A stretch of DNA of 64,000 bases, from the NCBI GenBank assembly GCA_038025085.1, contig CM076148.1, positions 21,122,501 through 21,186,500 of the forward strand, given 5' to 3'. The stretch is from Tetragonia tetragonoides (lineage: Eukaryota; Streptophyta; Magnoliopsida; Caryophyllales; Aizoaceae). Positions 1 to 10,990 of the stretch are shown here, one piece after another (position 1 is the first letter of the stretch; every line of letters begins with the position of its first letter). The translations under genes and the position numbers were made by a program. The notes under the pieces were generated by a model. That model saw only the letters and a list, made by a program, of their open reading frames with translations, did not search any database and was not told where the DNA came from.

Positions 1-308
1 ATATTATTGAAAAAATTCATATAAAATTGAGTTTTTCATATTATTTTCGACTTTATATACTCTGAAACATGAATTAAATTTGACCTGATACCCGAAACCC
101 GAACTAACCCGAATCCGACTTAACCGAAACCCGAACTAACCCGATCCGAGTTGACCCGTAACCCAACATCATCATAAACCCGAATCAATCCGACTCGACC
201 CAACCCGACCCGATTACTCTTCTGACCCGATGTTACCCAAACCCGTAATGATTAGAAACCAAAAAGACCGATCCAAATCCGACTCGATCCGCCCGATTAC
301 CACCTCTA
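1..308 (-). mobile_element. hAT-like MITE, copy 1, cut by window edge
   Basis: The segment is dense in CCCGAA/CCCGACC words. Read on the minus strand it matches the element at 29227-29808 over its whole visible length, including the AT-rich middle. Its outer end on the minus strand is TAGAGGTGGTAATCGGGCGG, equivalent to the inverted end of the other copy. The opposite end and the left target duplication lie outside the window. No coding capacity is seen. Family assignment rests on the 8-bp duplications of the other copies. Confidence 0.7.
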
Positions 309-2607
309 CCGACCGCGAGATTGGTCTACAGGTTCAGGAAGGGGATTGAGACTCCGTTGCCCTAGTCGAGGAAGACGTAAGAGGATATTAGACGACTGCC
401 GAGTTCATCCGTGAAAAGTAACTTGAACCACAAAATGCCATTGAATTACAAAACGCACCCAGTTTAAAATGATTAAGAACTAAACTTTGGTAGTTATATT
501 CTTGAGAAGGAGCTTCCACAACAAGAATTTTGAAAAGGGTCATTTAAGTCTAAAAGGGAAGGCAGATTCTTAATTGATTGGTAGAAGGGTGGGGTTACGT
601 ATAATGGTATAAACCATTCTTAATTCTTACAATCTACCAAGATTGAAAACATTCTCACAATCTCCCAATGTTGGATTTGGGTGTTACAAACTATAACTCC
701 AACTAAACACAGGGCAAAGTACAAACGAATGATGGTTAAGTATTAGTGAAGCTGTGAAGGAATGTTTTTCATTAATCCTACCACATAATATTGAAAGATA
801 CAGAGACTTCAGACTTTTAATTCCTATCTTTTTTGAACTTCTAAATACCTTCGCAAATCACTAAGGAAATCAGATTTTCAGGTAAAAATCAACATAAATT
901 AATTGAGCTTATACGACATTCAAAACGACATTCAAAATTTTGTCACAACGACATTCAATTTGAGCCAATAAGGATTTCCTGTCTCACTGTGTGTGTCATC
1001 TCCTGTCCTACTTTCTTATACATTCGACGCGTCAGCTTTTAAATTTTATTTATTATTAAATCGAAATGCATGATAAAATCACGGACTACCAAGATGTGGT
1101 TGGGACATGAAGTGGTACATAATTACATATAAGGGGACATAAAATCCATATTGCAATTGAGCCTATGGGAATGTTAGTTAACGACATTCAAATGCCGAGT
1201 TTATTGATGGAGCAGTAAAACACATGTACCATTCCTCTCGCATGCGGAGAGGTTTGTGAGATTTATCAAGCATACAACGATATTGCATAACTATGAAAAC
1301 AAGGTAACTAATTTGTAGACATTCCAATAAAAATTTATAATGACCACTGTTCGAGCCCAAATAAATATACTTAATTGTGAAAAAGTCAAAAGGATGAAGC
1401 GTAACTCAATGTAATAAGGTGACTAAACCAGTAGACTGAACGTGTCCACAAACCTTAGCCTCTCTCTTTTGCCTCTTCTCTTCCTCTCAAACCCTACCTC
1501 TTATTAGGACAAAATTTCAAGCCGGGAGGGCCGATTTAATCCATTTCCGGCCTGTGATTCATGTTTTCCACCTCCTTTTTGCCATTGATTTCTAGTTTTT
1601 GCTCTCTAGATGGAATAAATTTTCTCTCCCTTTTGTGGAGTTATTAGGGAGTTTCATATTTTTTTTATAGGATCCTCTCTTCGCCTATTGTGCGATTTAG
1701 TAGCGAGAAATATGAATTCGGGGACCGGATATGCACAAGATCGATGGTATCATACAACGTTTTGTGAGCAAACAATTATGGTACTTGCGGTGAAGATCTC
1801 CACTTGCGTTAAAAATGAAGCATCAAAGAAAGCACATGGTTACTATGCATGTTGGGAGTCGCGCTCGGGTATTCTAGTCAATTGTTTTGTTAGCAAATTT
1901 ATTATTGTTACTATTGATTTAGTATATTCTAAGGTTATTTTCGATGTAAATGCCGTATGGCTTTTCTATGAATGAAAATCTTTTATTCCCCTCTAGAAAA
2001 ACAAAAATCAATAGGCTGGGGGTACACTCTCCCATAATTTTTTATCCAGATGCATCGGCCTTTCATGCAAGTAAAACACAATTCCTCCCGCCCCGTTCAT
2101 GATCTAGTTGGTCCTAGCATGTCCAGTCAATAACCCAAGTCGACAATATCCCAACCCGTTATCCTCTAAACTTGAGTGGAAGCAGACAAGACTCTTAGGG
2201 AACTAAACATTGTCCCGACCAAAATAGTCGAGCAAAGGGTCCTTCTTACTTCCCCAAAGGAAATATGATTAACTAAGGCTTTAAGGAATAAAATCATCTG
2301 ATGAGCCGTGTCTTATCCCCCAATGTAGATTGCCTTCAAATGTGTCATATAAAAGATGTCAACACAATCATTCTCTCAATCATAATATTCCTAAGAATAT
2401 TTTCACACTTGAACATCTCTTCTCACGAAGAAATGTCGACCCTCATTTCGTACAATATCACATGGGCACACTTGATGTTGGCTGGTCCGCAACTTGTCAG
2501 TATAGGGGGTTTGTATACCCTAACATATTGGATATAGGCGCAATGTGAATGGTCTTCCCCTTTTTGTAGTGTTCAAGAAGGATGCACAATTATTATTCCC
2601 CGACTAG
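309..2607. other. Anonymous intergenic DNA, no supported gene
   Basis: I find no open frame with an ATG, splice sites and recognisable protein content. An open stretch around 1688-1975 has no convincing start. The sequence near 1950-2005 resembles a retroelement 3' end (a late stop, then A-rich runs), but no duplication could be matched. From about 2000 to 2600 the texture resembles old LTR sequence, without recognisable ends. A pyrimidine-rich stretch lies at 1450-1500. Confidence 0.5.
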
Positions 2608-2620
2608 CTAGCTTGTCTTG

Positions 2621-2887
2621 GATTGCAGGCACCTCCAGGGAATGCTTGAGGAAGTGACCTTTGAACATCAAGTTCGTGAGACGAACAATCTCACAGATCT
2701 TTTGGCTAAACATAGTTTAAATGAAGGGTGTAGGCAAAGTAATGTAGTTAGCTTTAACTATCCTCCAAACCTTTGTAAAGATGTAAATGTTGATGACATC
2801 AAGGGGAGGACCTATGAACAATCTTGTAAAATTGCTATCACATAGTTAATTAAAGAAGTTTCTTACTAAAAAAAAAAAAAAAAAAGA
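2621..2887 (+). mobile_element. 5'-truncated LINE (RNase H tail) with poly(A)
   Basis: The plus strand encodes the end of a plant L1-type ORF2 RNase H region, with the typical segment RETNNLTDLLAKHSL, a stop at 2843-2845, a short 3' UTR and a run of A ending near 2885. A 13-bp duplication CTAGCTTGTCTTG flanks it at 2608-2620 and 2888-2900, which marks target-primed insertion. Only the last 270 bp or so of the element was copied. Confidence 0.85.
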
Positions 2888-2900
2888 CTAGCTTGTCTTG

Positions 2901-3363
2901 CCTTGACATCCTTTCACTAAATCCCCATTTGACATCTAGTCACACAGAATATGATTTTCGTTTTACACTCCGCTAAGATCATCTTTGATGAGTCGAGTAA
3001 AGGATCTAACATGAGCGTCATAGATTTATTTTCGGGACCATCCCTCGTGATGGTAATCTTTGTTCGACTTGAAGGTCAAATGAGGCTGGGTGTCAGGAAA
3101 ACTCATTAAAAGACTTATTGACTGAGTCGAGCTAGCAACTCCAACAGATCAAGCTAAGAATCTTCCTTCCAAGCTAATCGTATCAACTCAACTACAATTT
3201 CCCGACCTACAATCCACCATATGAAAACTATATTCTCAGATGTTAAACAATATTTCTTATTATTTTGCAGTGTTAGGGAAGACAAAGTAAGTTCTCAAAT
3301 TATCATACTTCACATTTATCAGGGTTTCGACTTGTATTAATGACGGGATCAGATTCTTCGATT
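2901..3363. other. Short anonymous interval
   Basis: No gene or repeat boundary is recognised. The stretch separates the truncated LINE from the Ty3 element and ends in TATTT (3364-3368), the target duplication of that element. Confidence 0.5.
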
Positions 3364-3368
3364 TATTT

Positions 3369-6234
3369 TGTAACACCCCGAATTTCCGTCCAATTCAAAA
3401 CCACTTAAAATCACGAGTTGTAGCGGAAAGACTCTGGAAATCCGAAGCGTTACCGCCGTATTTAATGTTCAAATCAAATACAAGGCTAGAAAGAAAAACA
3501 AGTGCCAGAAACCTCAACCCACATACTAGATAATTAAATATGAACTAGCTTCCAACTAACTTAAAACAATTAGTCCAAATGAAATAAAAGTATTAAACTT
3601 ATTAATTCTCATGCAAGAGAATTAATCTCGTTACAATAATAAAAATCCTAATAATAGAAGTTCCAACTAAACAATAAAATAAATGTTTTTAGAAGATATA
3701 TTATCTTCTTCGTGCGCCTCCTCTCTAGCTCTACTCCTGGAGCTAATTTCCTGTCAATCTACTCCCCCATATAGACAAATTCCATATAGGTTCATCATAG
3801 GCCCACCATTGAAGAGAAATGGACAACAAACACAAGTAAAAAGAAAAACAACTAATCAACGATGCTGAGTAATTCATAACGACATAATCCATCTCAATCT
3901 CCAATATTAAGTTCTCATGCTTAATCAAATAAACTAATCATACTTCAAGAAATAAAGACAACATGCTTTAAAAATAAAGACACAATAGTCACCAAATAAT
4001 AAATCTCAGTATTTATTCTTATCCATTAGCCAAGTTCATTAGAGAGAAGAGAATCGCAAGAATTGTCAAACCAACTGCAGTCGATTCAATAGGATCTTAG
4101 TCCCGTGCACAGTGGCAAAAGAGGGATCAACAGTCCCGGAATATAGATGACTCCCGAAGTACTTCTAGATATTCCTAAGTATGCATACCCTCTCTGAACC
4201 CTTGGATTTACAAGAAGAACAGTTTCATCTACAAAACTTCACTTGCCCAATCATCATATATGGATACAAGCTTTAACTAAATACATTGCTGCCATAACCA
4301 ATGGAACCACTCCACATACCAATGACAAATTCCCATTCGCATCCTTTGGTGGATCTCTCACACAAACAAGTCTTAACTCTCAATTCAATTTAATATGGTG
4401 ATCACATAACAAGTAATACACATAATCTTGGCACTCAAGTAACCCAATATGGTTACAATTTTCGATGGCATTTTACATGAAAGGGGCATCTAGGCCTTAA
4501 TTCAAAACCACCTATTCAATAGTCAAAGTTCATATTAACTTATTGAAGTAACATGCTTCTAACATGAATCCACATGCTGCGTAACATGATACAAAAATAG
4601 AATTTTCGAGCTATATCCAATTGAACAATTATTAACATAATTTTCGTTCAATAACCAATAATAAAACATGCATCTCCTCACATGAAATATTAAACAAGTA
4701 GACATTGCTACACAAGTGAATTTCCAACATTATACATGCATTCACTATCATGTAATTCTATACGAATCATCACAAGGAAATAAACATCAATTATTCCTTC
4801 TCAAATATTCACAAGTTCAAATATGAATTCACACACCTAATTCAATACTAGACAAATGAACACAAGTCCCAAACGATATGAATTATGACAAAGAGATTAA
4901 ATAATTCATAGAGACATGAATTACCTTTCACAATAGGCAATCACACAAACAATAAACGTAAGCTCCTTACGTTCAAGCGCGGTCAACGGGTCCTAACAAA
5001 TGCACAATGTAACAATAGTCAATACCTTGACTTCTAAACCTATTTATTGAACTTTAAAGATGATTTAGTACCCTTAATTTAATTAATTAAGTTGCTGGAA
5101 TTTTCAGTTACTCATGCATGCTCAAAGTTTTCAAAAACGAATTTGCATAACAAAATAGGAAACTTTCCAAAACCCTAAACAAGTCAACTAGTCAAAGCAA
5201 GTCAACACCCACACCAACACCAACATCACCTCCACCAGCGGGCCCCACCACCAGCACACCCGCTGGTGGGCCCGCCGGCAGGCGCCTGGTGGCGCATGCC
5301 GCCAGCGACGGCGCTGCAGCGCCGCACGGCTGGGTCGTGCGTCGTGCAGGCTCGGCCGTGTGGCCCTAATATTTTTATTTTTTTTTTTGTAAATCAATTT
5401 AACAAAACCCTAATCTAATTAAATCTAAAATACATAAATTTCTAGATTTAATTAAATTGTAAAGATCTAACCTTTTTCATTCAAACTTGATTCAATTTAG
5501 TAAAAACCACAACTCAAACCCTAATCATGATTCTATCATGCAAATTAAATAGAATCTAACAAACCCTAGATAAAACTTAAATTAGGGTTTATCATACAAA
5601 ACAAGGGTTCATGAAAACATACTTGAATTGAATCAAAAAGCTTTTAATAATCAAAGGAAATCAATTTAGCATACTTACTTGAAAATTCAAGGAGTTAAAA
5701 TTGAGCAAGATGGACTGTGAAAAGTGATGAACTTTTCTCCTTCTTTTTGCTCTGGGGTTCGGCCGTGTGTAGGGAGAGAGAGAGAGACTTTTTTTTTTTT
5801 TTTTTTTTTTGTTTGGTAAAGAATCAGTTATGTGAGGAAGTTGAGTATATTTAGGAACCCTCAAATCTACTCCTTCTTTACTCACTGCTTCCTTCCTAAA
5901 AACTCTCCTTAATTCCCTCCACTTACCAAATATTTTAGGAAACCAAATTTTTGCAAAATAAGATCTGAATTTTTTGCCTTATTTTCGGCCACTTAGCCGA
6001 AAATATTGGCCCAATTTCCTTCCCATAATTTCGGCCATTTACCGAAATTATAGCCCACAATTCCTTTTTATTTATTTGGCCCAATTATAATTTAATTAGG
6101 TCCAAAACCAAAACCCAATATTAATTAGGTACTCAAAACATTTATGAGCCCAATTAATTATTTTAAATACGAAATTGCATTTTCTTTTTACGTAATTATT
6201 ATTCTAAAATGAATAAAAATTACGGGGTATTACA
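3369..6234 (-). repeat. 3' LTR of the Tekay-type element
   Basis: 2866 bp, nearly colinear with 10991-13853. On the plus strand it begins TGTAACACCCCG and ends with the inverted form CGGGGTATTACA. It holds a GC-rich island at about 5230-5360 with a strong hairpin, in otherwise AT-rich DNA, and an AG/poly-T tract near 5770-5810. A TATA-like AAATATAC on the minus strand near 5850 could be the U3 promoter (inference). Short open frames inside it are not genes. Confidence 0.95.
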
Positions 6235-6247
6235 TCCTTACCCCCTT
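6235..6247 (-). other. Polypurine tract
   Basis: On the minus strand the purine-rich run AAGGGGGTAAGGA directly precedes the 3' LTR. This is the expected position of the plus-strand primer for reverse transcription. Confidence 0.85.
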
Positions 6248-6457
6248 AAAAGAAGTTTCGTCCTCGAAACTTAGGATCACCACCAAAGTGAAGCTAGTTC
6301 CATAAGGCGAAGTTTTTCCACTACACTTTCAAAGTTCAATACACAACATGTAACTTGAAAGTTTAAAAGTTTAACACAACTTTTCCAATTAACAAAATGA
6401 GCATGATGCAATGCAATGCAATGAGTTTTCCAGTCTTTGTTCTTTTCTTTTGTGGAT

Positions 6458-6503
6458 TGTTACACCCTTCCCTCCTTAAAAAGGTTTCGACCTCGAAACC
6501 AAG
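6458..6503 (-). repeat. Second copy of LTR-end/polypurine block
   Basis: This 46-bp block closely resembles 6229-6275: TTACA, a pyrimidine run, CCTTAAAA, then TTTCG-CCTCGAAAC-AGG. It sits about 230 bp inside the element, exactly where the pol frame ends. It could be a relic LTR terminus or a secondary polypurine tract. Confidence 0.65.
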
Positions 6504-6504
6504 G

Positions 6505-9500
6505 TTAAGTACCTTGCTTGAATAATTGAGGATAACGCTTACGCATGTCAGCCTCAGTTTCCCAAGTCGCCTCTTCGACTTTGTGGTTAGCCCACATCAC
6601 TTTCACAAGATTGATCGTAGACGCACGAGTTTTCTTCGTTTTCTCGTCTAGGAACCTCACAAGTTTAGTTCGCTCCTCAAGGACTCGAACTGGTTGCTCT
6701 TCGTAGGTAAGTGTGTCATCTAACACTACCTTTTCTGGGTTCAGCACATGACTCGGATCATGGTGATATCTCTTGAGCTGTGACACGTGGAACACATCGT
6801 GCACTTGCTCCAAATCCATAGGCATAGCAAGCCTATAAGCGACCTCTCCAACTCTTTCAAGAATCTCATAAGATCCAATGTACTTTGGGCTAAGCTTCCC
6901 TTTACGCCCAAATCTCATAACTCCACGAGTAGGTGATACTTTGAGAAGTGCCTTCTCACCAACTTGGAATTCCTCCATTCGTCGATGTTGATCTACATAG
7001 GCTTTTTGTCTATATTGTGCAGCTTTCATCTTCTCTTGGACAAGTTTCACTTGATCCACAGTCTCTTGGATAAACTCCGGACCCAAAACAAAGGTTTCAC
7101 TTATGTCGCTCCAACACGTAGAAGATCGACACTTTCTCCCATATAACGCCTCGTAAGGTGCCCTACCAATGCTCGCATGGTAGCTATTGTTGTAGGAGAA
7201 CTCGATCAAAGGCAAACTCTTCTCCCAAGAGTCCTTCATCTCTAGAGCACAAGCTCGTAACATGTCCTTCAATGTCTGAATAGTACGCTCCGTTTGACCA
7301 TCTGTCGCAAGATGAAATGTTGTACTAAATTTCAATTTCGCTCCAAAGGCTTCTTGTAATTTGCCCCAGAAATTTGACAAGAATCTCGTATCCCTGTCTG
7401 ACACAATGTCTTTAGGTACTCCATGTAACCTCAAGACCTCTTTCACATAAGCTGCGGCGAGTTGGTCCATTGACCAAGTCTTCTTCATCGCAATGAATCT
7501 CGCCGTTTTCGTCAATCGATCGACAATAACCCAAATAGTGTCCTTGCCAGACCTCGTTTTTGGTAATCCAGTCACGAAATCCATCGAGATTGAATCCTAC
7601 TTCCATCCAGGAATTTCTAGCGATTGAACAAGACCTCCAGGCCTCCTGTGTTCGATCTTCACCTTTTGGCAAGTAAGACATTTTGCCACATACTCAGCAC
7701 ATTCTCGCTTCATGTTCATCCACCAAAACTGATGTTTTAAGTCTTTGTACAACTTATCACCTCTTGGGTGAACAGAATACGCATTTCCATGCGCCTCATC
7801 TAGAATTTTCCTCTTCAGCTCGTCATTATCAGGTATACACCAACGTCCTTTCATCTTGATCGTACCATCATCAAGGATCTCAAAATCAGGATGCTTCCCC
7901 TCCTTTATCTTGACACATACTTCCTCTAGAAACGGGTCATTAACTTGCAACTGTCGGATCTCATCATAGATCGACGGTCGCACTACAAGTGCATTTAGTA
8001 ACACTGCAGTCTCACCTTGTTGAACAACTTCTAGGTCCAACTTTCTGAATTCCTCACACAAGTCATGCGGTAGTACCATCATGCTATTCACAGTATGTGA
8101 AGTCTTCCTACTCAACCCATCAGCTACTACATTGGCTTTTCCCTCGTGATACTGAATATCCAGATCGTACTCAGATATCAACTCGAGCCATCTTCGTTGC
8201 CTCATGTTCAACTCCTTTTGAGTGAAGATATACTTCAAACTCTTGTGATCTGTAAAGAACTTGCAACGAGCTCCATACAAATTATGCCTCCAAATCTTCA
8301 AGGCAAAAATCACAGCAGCTAACTCCATGTCATAGGGTAGTTCTTCTCATGCACTTTCAACTGGCGAGAGGCATAAGCAACCACCTTGCCATTCTGCATA
8401 AGCACACACCCCAACCCATTCTTAGATGCATCACTATAGACCTAAAATCCTTCCGTTCCAGACGGTAAAGTCAACATTGGTGATGTTGTCAACCTTTTCT
8501 TAAGCTCTTGAAAAGTTTCTTCACATTGTTCAGTCCACTTGTACTTCATCTCCTTTTTCATCAAATTTGTGATAGGTCTAGCTACCTTAGAGAAGTCTTG
8601 CACAAATCTCCTATAGTAGCCAGCCAAACCAAGGAAACTTCTCACCTCAGTCACACTTTTCGGAGCAGGCCAATCCGTGACTGCCCGAATCTTAGAAGGA
8701 TCTACAGAGACTCCTTTTTTAGAGATAATGTGCCCAAGAAAGGCAACACTCTCTAGCCAAAACTCACACTTTGAGAGTTTAGCGTACAACTTCTCATTTC
8801 GCAAAACCTCTAAAACAGTCCTCAAGTGTCTTGCGTGTTCCGCCTCATCCTTCGAATACACCAAAATGTCATCTATAAACACGACCACAAAACTATCCAG
8901 ATATGGTCTAAAGGTGTTATTCATCATCTCCATAAACTTGGCAGGTGCATTAGTTAACCCAAATGGCATAACAGTAAACTCATAATGCCCATACCTTGTC
9001 CTAAAGGCAGTTTTCGCAATGTCGACCTCATCAATTCTCAGCTGATGATAACCAGATCGCAAATCCACCTTAGAAAACACTCCAGCTCCTTGGAGTTGAT
9101 CGAACAGGTCTTCAATTCTAGGTAGGGGATACCTATCTTGACTGTGACCTTATTCAACTCTCTGGTAGTCAATGCAGAGAGGCAGACTACAATCTTTCTT
9201 ACACACAAATAGAATTGATGCGCCCCAAGGTGACACACTAGGTCTGATGTACCCTTTATCCAACAACTCCTCTAATTGCTCCTTCAGTTCTTTCATCTCT
9301 AAAGGTACCATTCTATACAGTGCCCTCGAAATCGGACCTGTTCCAGGAACTAGGTCAATCTGAAACACAGTATCCCTCGCTGGTGGCATACCAGGAATCT
9401 CCTTTGAAAAGACGTCCGAAAACTCATTGACCACGTCAATCTTTGAGATTTCCTCGTCTACCCCCTCCATATTCTGAATGTGACACAAATAACCCTCACA

Positions 9501-9533
9501 TCCTTTCTCTAAGTGCTTCTTCTCCACTAACAT
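6505..9533 (-). pseudogene. pol: Tekay pol: RT, RNase H, integrase, chromodomain; protease missing
   Basis: Reading from 9533 downward, the frame opens at the linker that normally follows protease (MLVEKKHLEKG) and enters reverse transcriptase (PPAR, then VFIDDIL as the catalytic box, IDD replacing YVDD). A TAA near 9150 lies between two compensating one-base indels. TAG ends the frame at 8442, and a small deletion near 8330 splits RNase H. The integrase zinc finger (H, H, CLTC) precedes a TAG in place of Trp near 7597. The integrase core from 7584 keeps D (MDFVTG), D (SDRD) and the Glu 36 residues on (DGQTE). The C-terminus has a chromodomain ending near VEEATWETE. Normal protease of roughly 150-200 residues is absent. 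Confidence 0.92.
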
Positions 9534-9544
9534 CGAAATGATGT

Positions 9545-9945
9545 CTAATCCTCAATATTTTCCTTCTTAGGACACTCAAATGATCGATGCCCTAACTCTT
9601 GGCAATCGAAGCATCTAACCTTATTACCTTCACAATCATCTCCAGGATGATTCTTGTTGCACTTCTTGCAAATGTAGGGTTTACCCTTCCAACCCCCATT
9701 ATTACTATGGTCATTCCCATTGCCATTCTTGCCATTTCCATTCTTGGAATTCCCACCCTCGTTGTGGTTATTCCCTTTTGCATCATCTGCGTGATGAATG
9801 CATTAGACTGCGCCAAGGCTTGCTGCGACTGAGCAAGTTGCGCTAATAAGGCTTGTGCCATCTCCCTGACCCTGACGTTATTGTTTTGATCTCCCATCGA
9901 ACTATTCTAATCCTCTACTCTTTGTCTATTTCTTTTAGGTGGCAT
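9545..9945 (-). pseudogene. gag: Tekay gag remnant: N-terminus joined to zinc knuckles
   Basis: The frame starts MPPKRNRQRVED at 9945, the usual start for this lineage, and meets TAG after 12 codons (9907-9909). It reopens as a Gln-rich segment (AQALLAQLAQSQQALAQSN), then after a frame change runs through an Asn/Gly-rich linker into two zinc knuckles. These are CKKC-NKN-H-PGDD-C and CFDC-QELG-H-RSFE-C, ending in TAG at 9545. The central Gag domain, normally a few hundred residues, is missing, so this is an internal deletion. The next pol codon lies only 12 bp further on, so protease was lost in the same neighbourhood. Confidence 0.85.
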
Positions 9946-10316
9946 CTAGCGACCTAAATGATCAACAAAAATCAAAGAAAAGGGTATTAGTTACCCATAT
10001 CACACTCAAGTGTGATAATCACATCTAACATATACACTTGACTCATATATATGTTCACTAGCCAACTAGAGCTCTAGGCTCTTATTGCATTCAAGCATGG
10101 CCTTATCACACTCTTGCATACTAGCAAGTTCAAGTTTCAATTGACTTTGTTCTTTCTCATAAGTAACAAATAACAATCAAAAAGAAACATCCATGCCTTT
10201 CATAGGCGTTTTCACGATAATCATGCTCCAAATAGCAAGTAATTCACACATTTCTTGCAAAAATCAATCTCATAAATCAAATAATCAAGTATTTGTTCTC
10301 AAAATGAGGACTTGTC

Positions 10317-10724
10317 TCACCAAGCCTCCATAGCATGAATAAAGTAAAAACAATAACATTCTAAATTAAATGAGGACTTCTCGTCAATCTTTTCGATGAT
10401 GCCAGGGTACTTTGCGAAGTAGTTTTTCGGCCAAAGCATAGCACGACTAAAGATAGAGTCGAAGCTCTCCTTGAACGGGTTTCCCCCGTCATAGGATTTC
10501 TCCCACTCATCATGTATCTTGTCTCTAAAAGCCTCCCAAATCTGGTTATGTCCAAAAGCCTTGTACATAACATACGCCTTCATGCGTTGTGACTTCAAGT
10601 TAGACTTATCCCCATGGTAGTCGTTATATTCCTTGAAGGTTGCACGCGCCTCGGACTCGAAGTCGTGCAGACTCTTGTCCCCCTTCCATTGCAGAGTTCG
10701 CGGATCCCTGGGCGAATGACTCAT
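10317..10724 (-). CDS. Unrecognised ORF between primer site and gag of the Tekay element
   Basis: An uninterrupted frame of 135 codons beginning with ATG (MSHSPRDPRT) on the element's sense strand, 250 bp after the primer binding site. The product is charged and aromatic, with segments such as HDFESEARATFKEYNDYHGD and KIHDEWEKSYDGG and many Trp, Phe and Tyr. It has no zinc knuckle, Gag motif or transmembrane segment. The first 100 residues or so read like structured protein and the last 20 like read-through. Known Tekay elements carry no ORF here. It may be a captured host fragment or an extra element ORF; I do not recognise it. Confidence 0.4.
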   Translation of the reverse strand: MSHSPRDPRTLQWKGDKSLHDFESEARATFKEYNDYHGDKSNLKSQRMKAYVMYKAFGHNQIWEAFRDKIHDEWEKSYDGGNPFKESFDSIFSRAMLWPKNYFAKYPGIIEKIDEKSSFNLECYCFYFIHAMEAW

Positions 10725-10975
10725 CTGCAAACGGAAAACAACTCGTTAGTACTTCACTCGAGTACTTCATATAATACCAAAACAAGTAAACAATAACCAA
10801 TCAACTCATTTCGACTTTATAAGGCTTTTATTCACATAACTTAAGTCTATTTAAATTTTTTGACTATGAGAACTTCGTAATGATATGCTTTTCCCAAATG
10901 TCATTCATACTCTTAGTTCAAAAATCCTAACAAAGGTTTAAGTTAGAAGCCTCCTAAGTCAACAGTTTAACAAAG

Positions 10976-10987
10976 GCTCTGATACCA
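10976..10987 (-). other. Primer binding site for initiator-Met tRNA
   Basis: On the minus strand TGGTATCAGAGC lies three bases after the 5' LTR. It is complementary to the 3' end of plant initiator tRNA-Met, the standard primer for many plant LTR retrotransposons. Confidence 0.92.
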
Positions 10988-10990
10988 ACT

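Noticed and set aside
60..308. CCCGAA/CCCTAA-like run as possible interstitial telomere DNA
   Set aside because: The words are not the plant telomere repeat, and the segment aligns with a bounded MITE elsewhere in the window.
1688..1975. 95-codon plus-strand frame as a small gene
   Set aside because: There is no ATG at its upstream end, no domain, and the flank resembles a retroelement 3' end.
3683..3868. Short ORF repeated at 11306-11491
   Set aside because: It is identical in both LTRs of the Tekay element and has no domain. It is LTR sequence that happens to be open.
5188..5397. Arg/Ala-rich ORF on the minus strand
   Set aside because: It falls in the GC-rich hairpin island of the LTR. 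The composition comes from base content, not from a protein.
10976..10987. 3' end of a tRNA-Met gene
   Set aside because: Only the acceptor-end complement is present, with no clover-leaf around it. It is the primer site of an LTR element.
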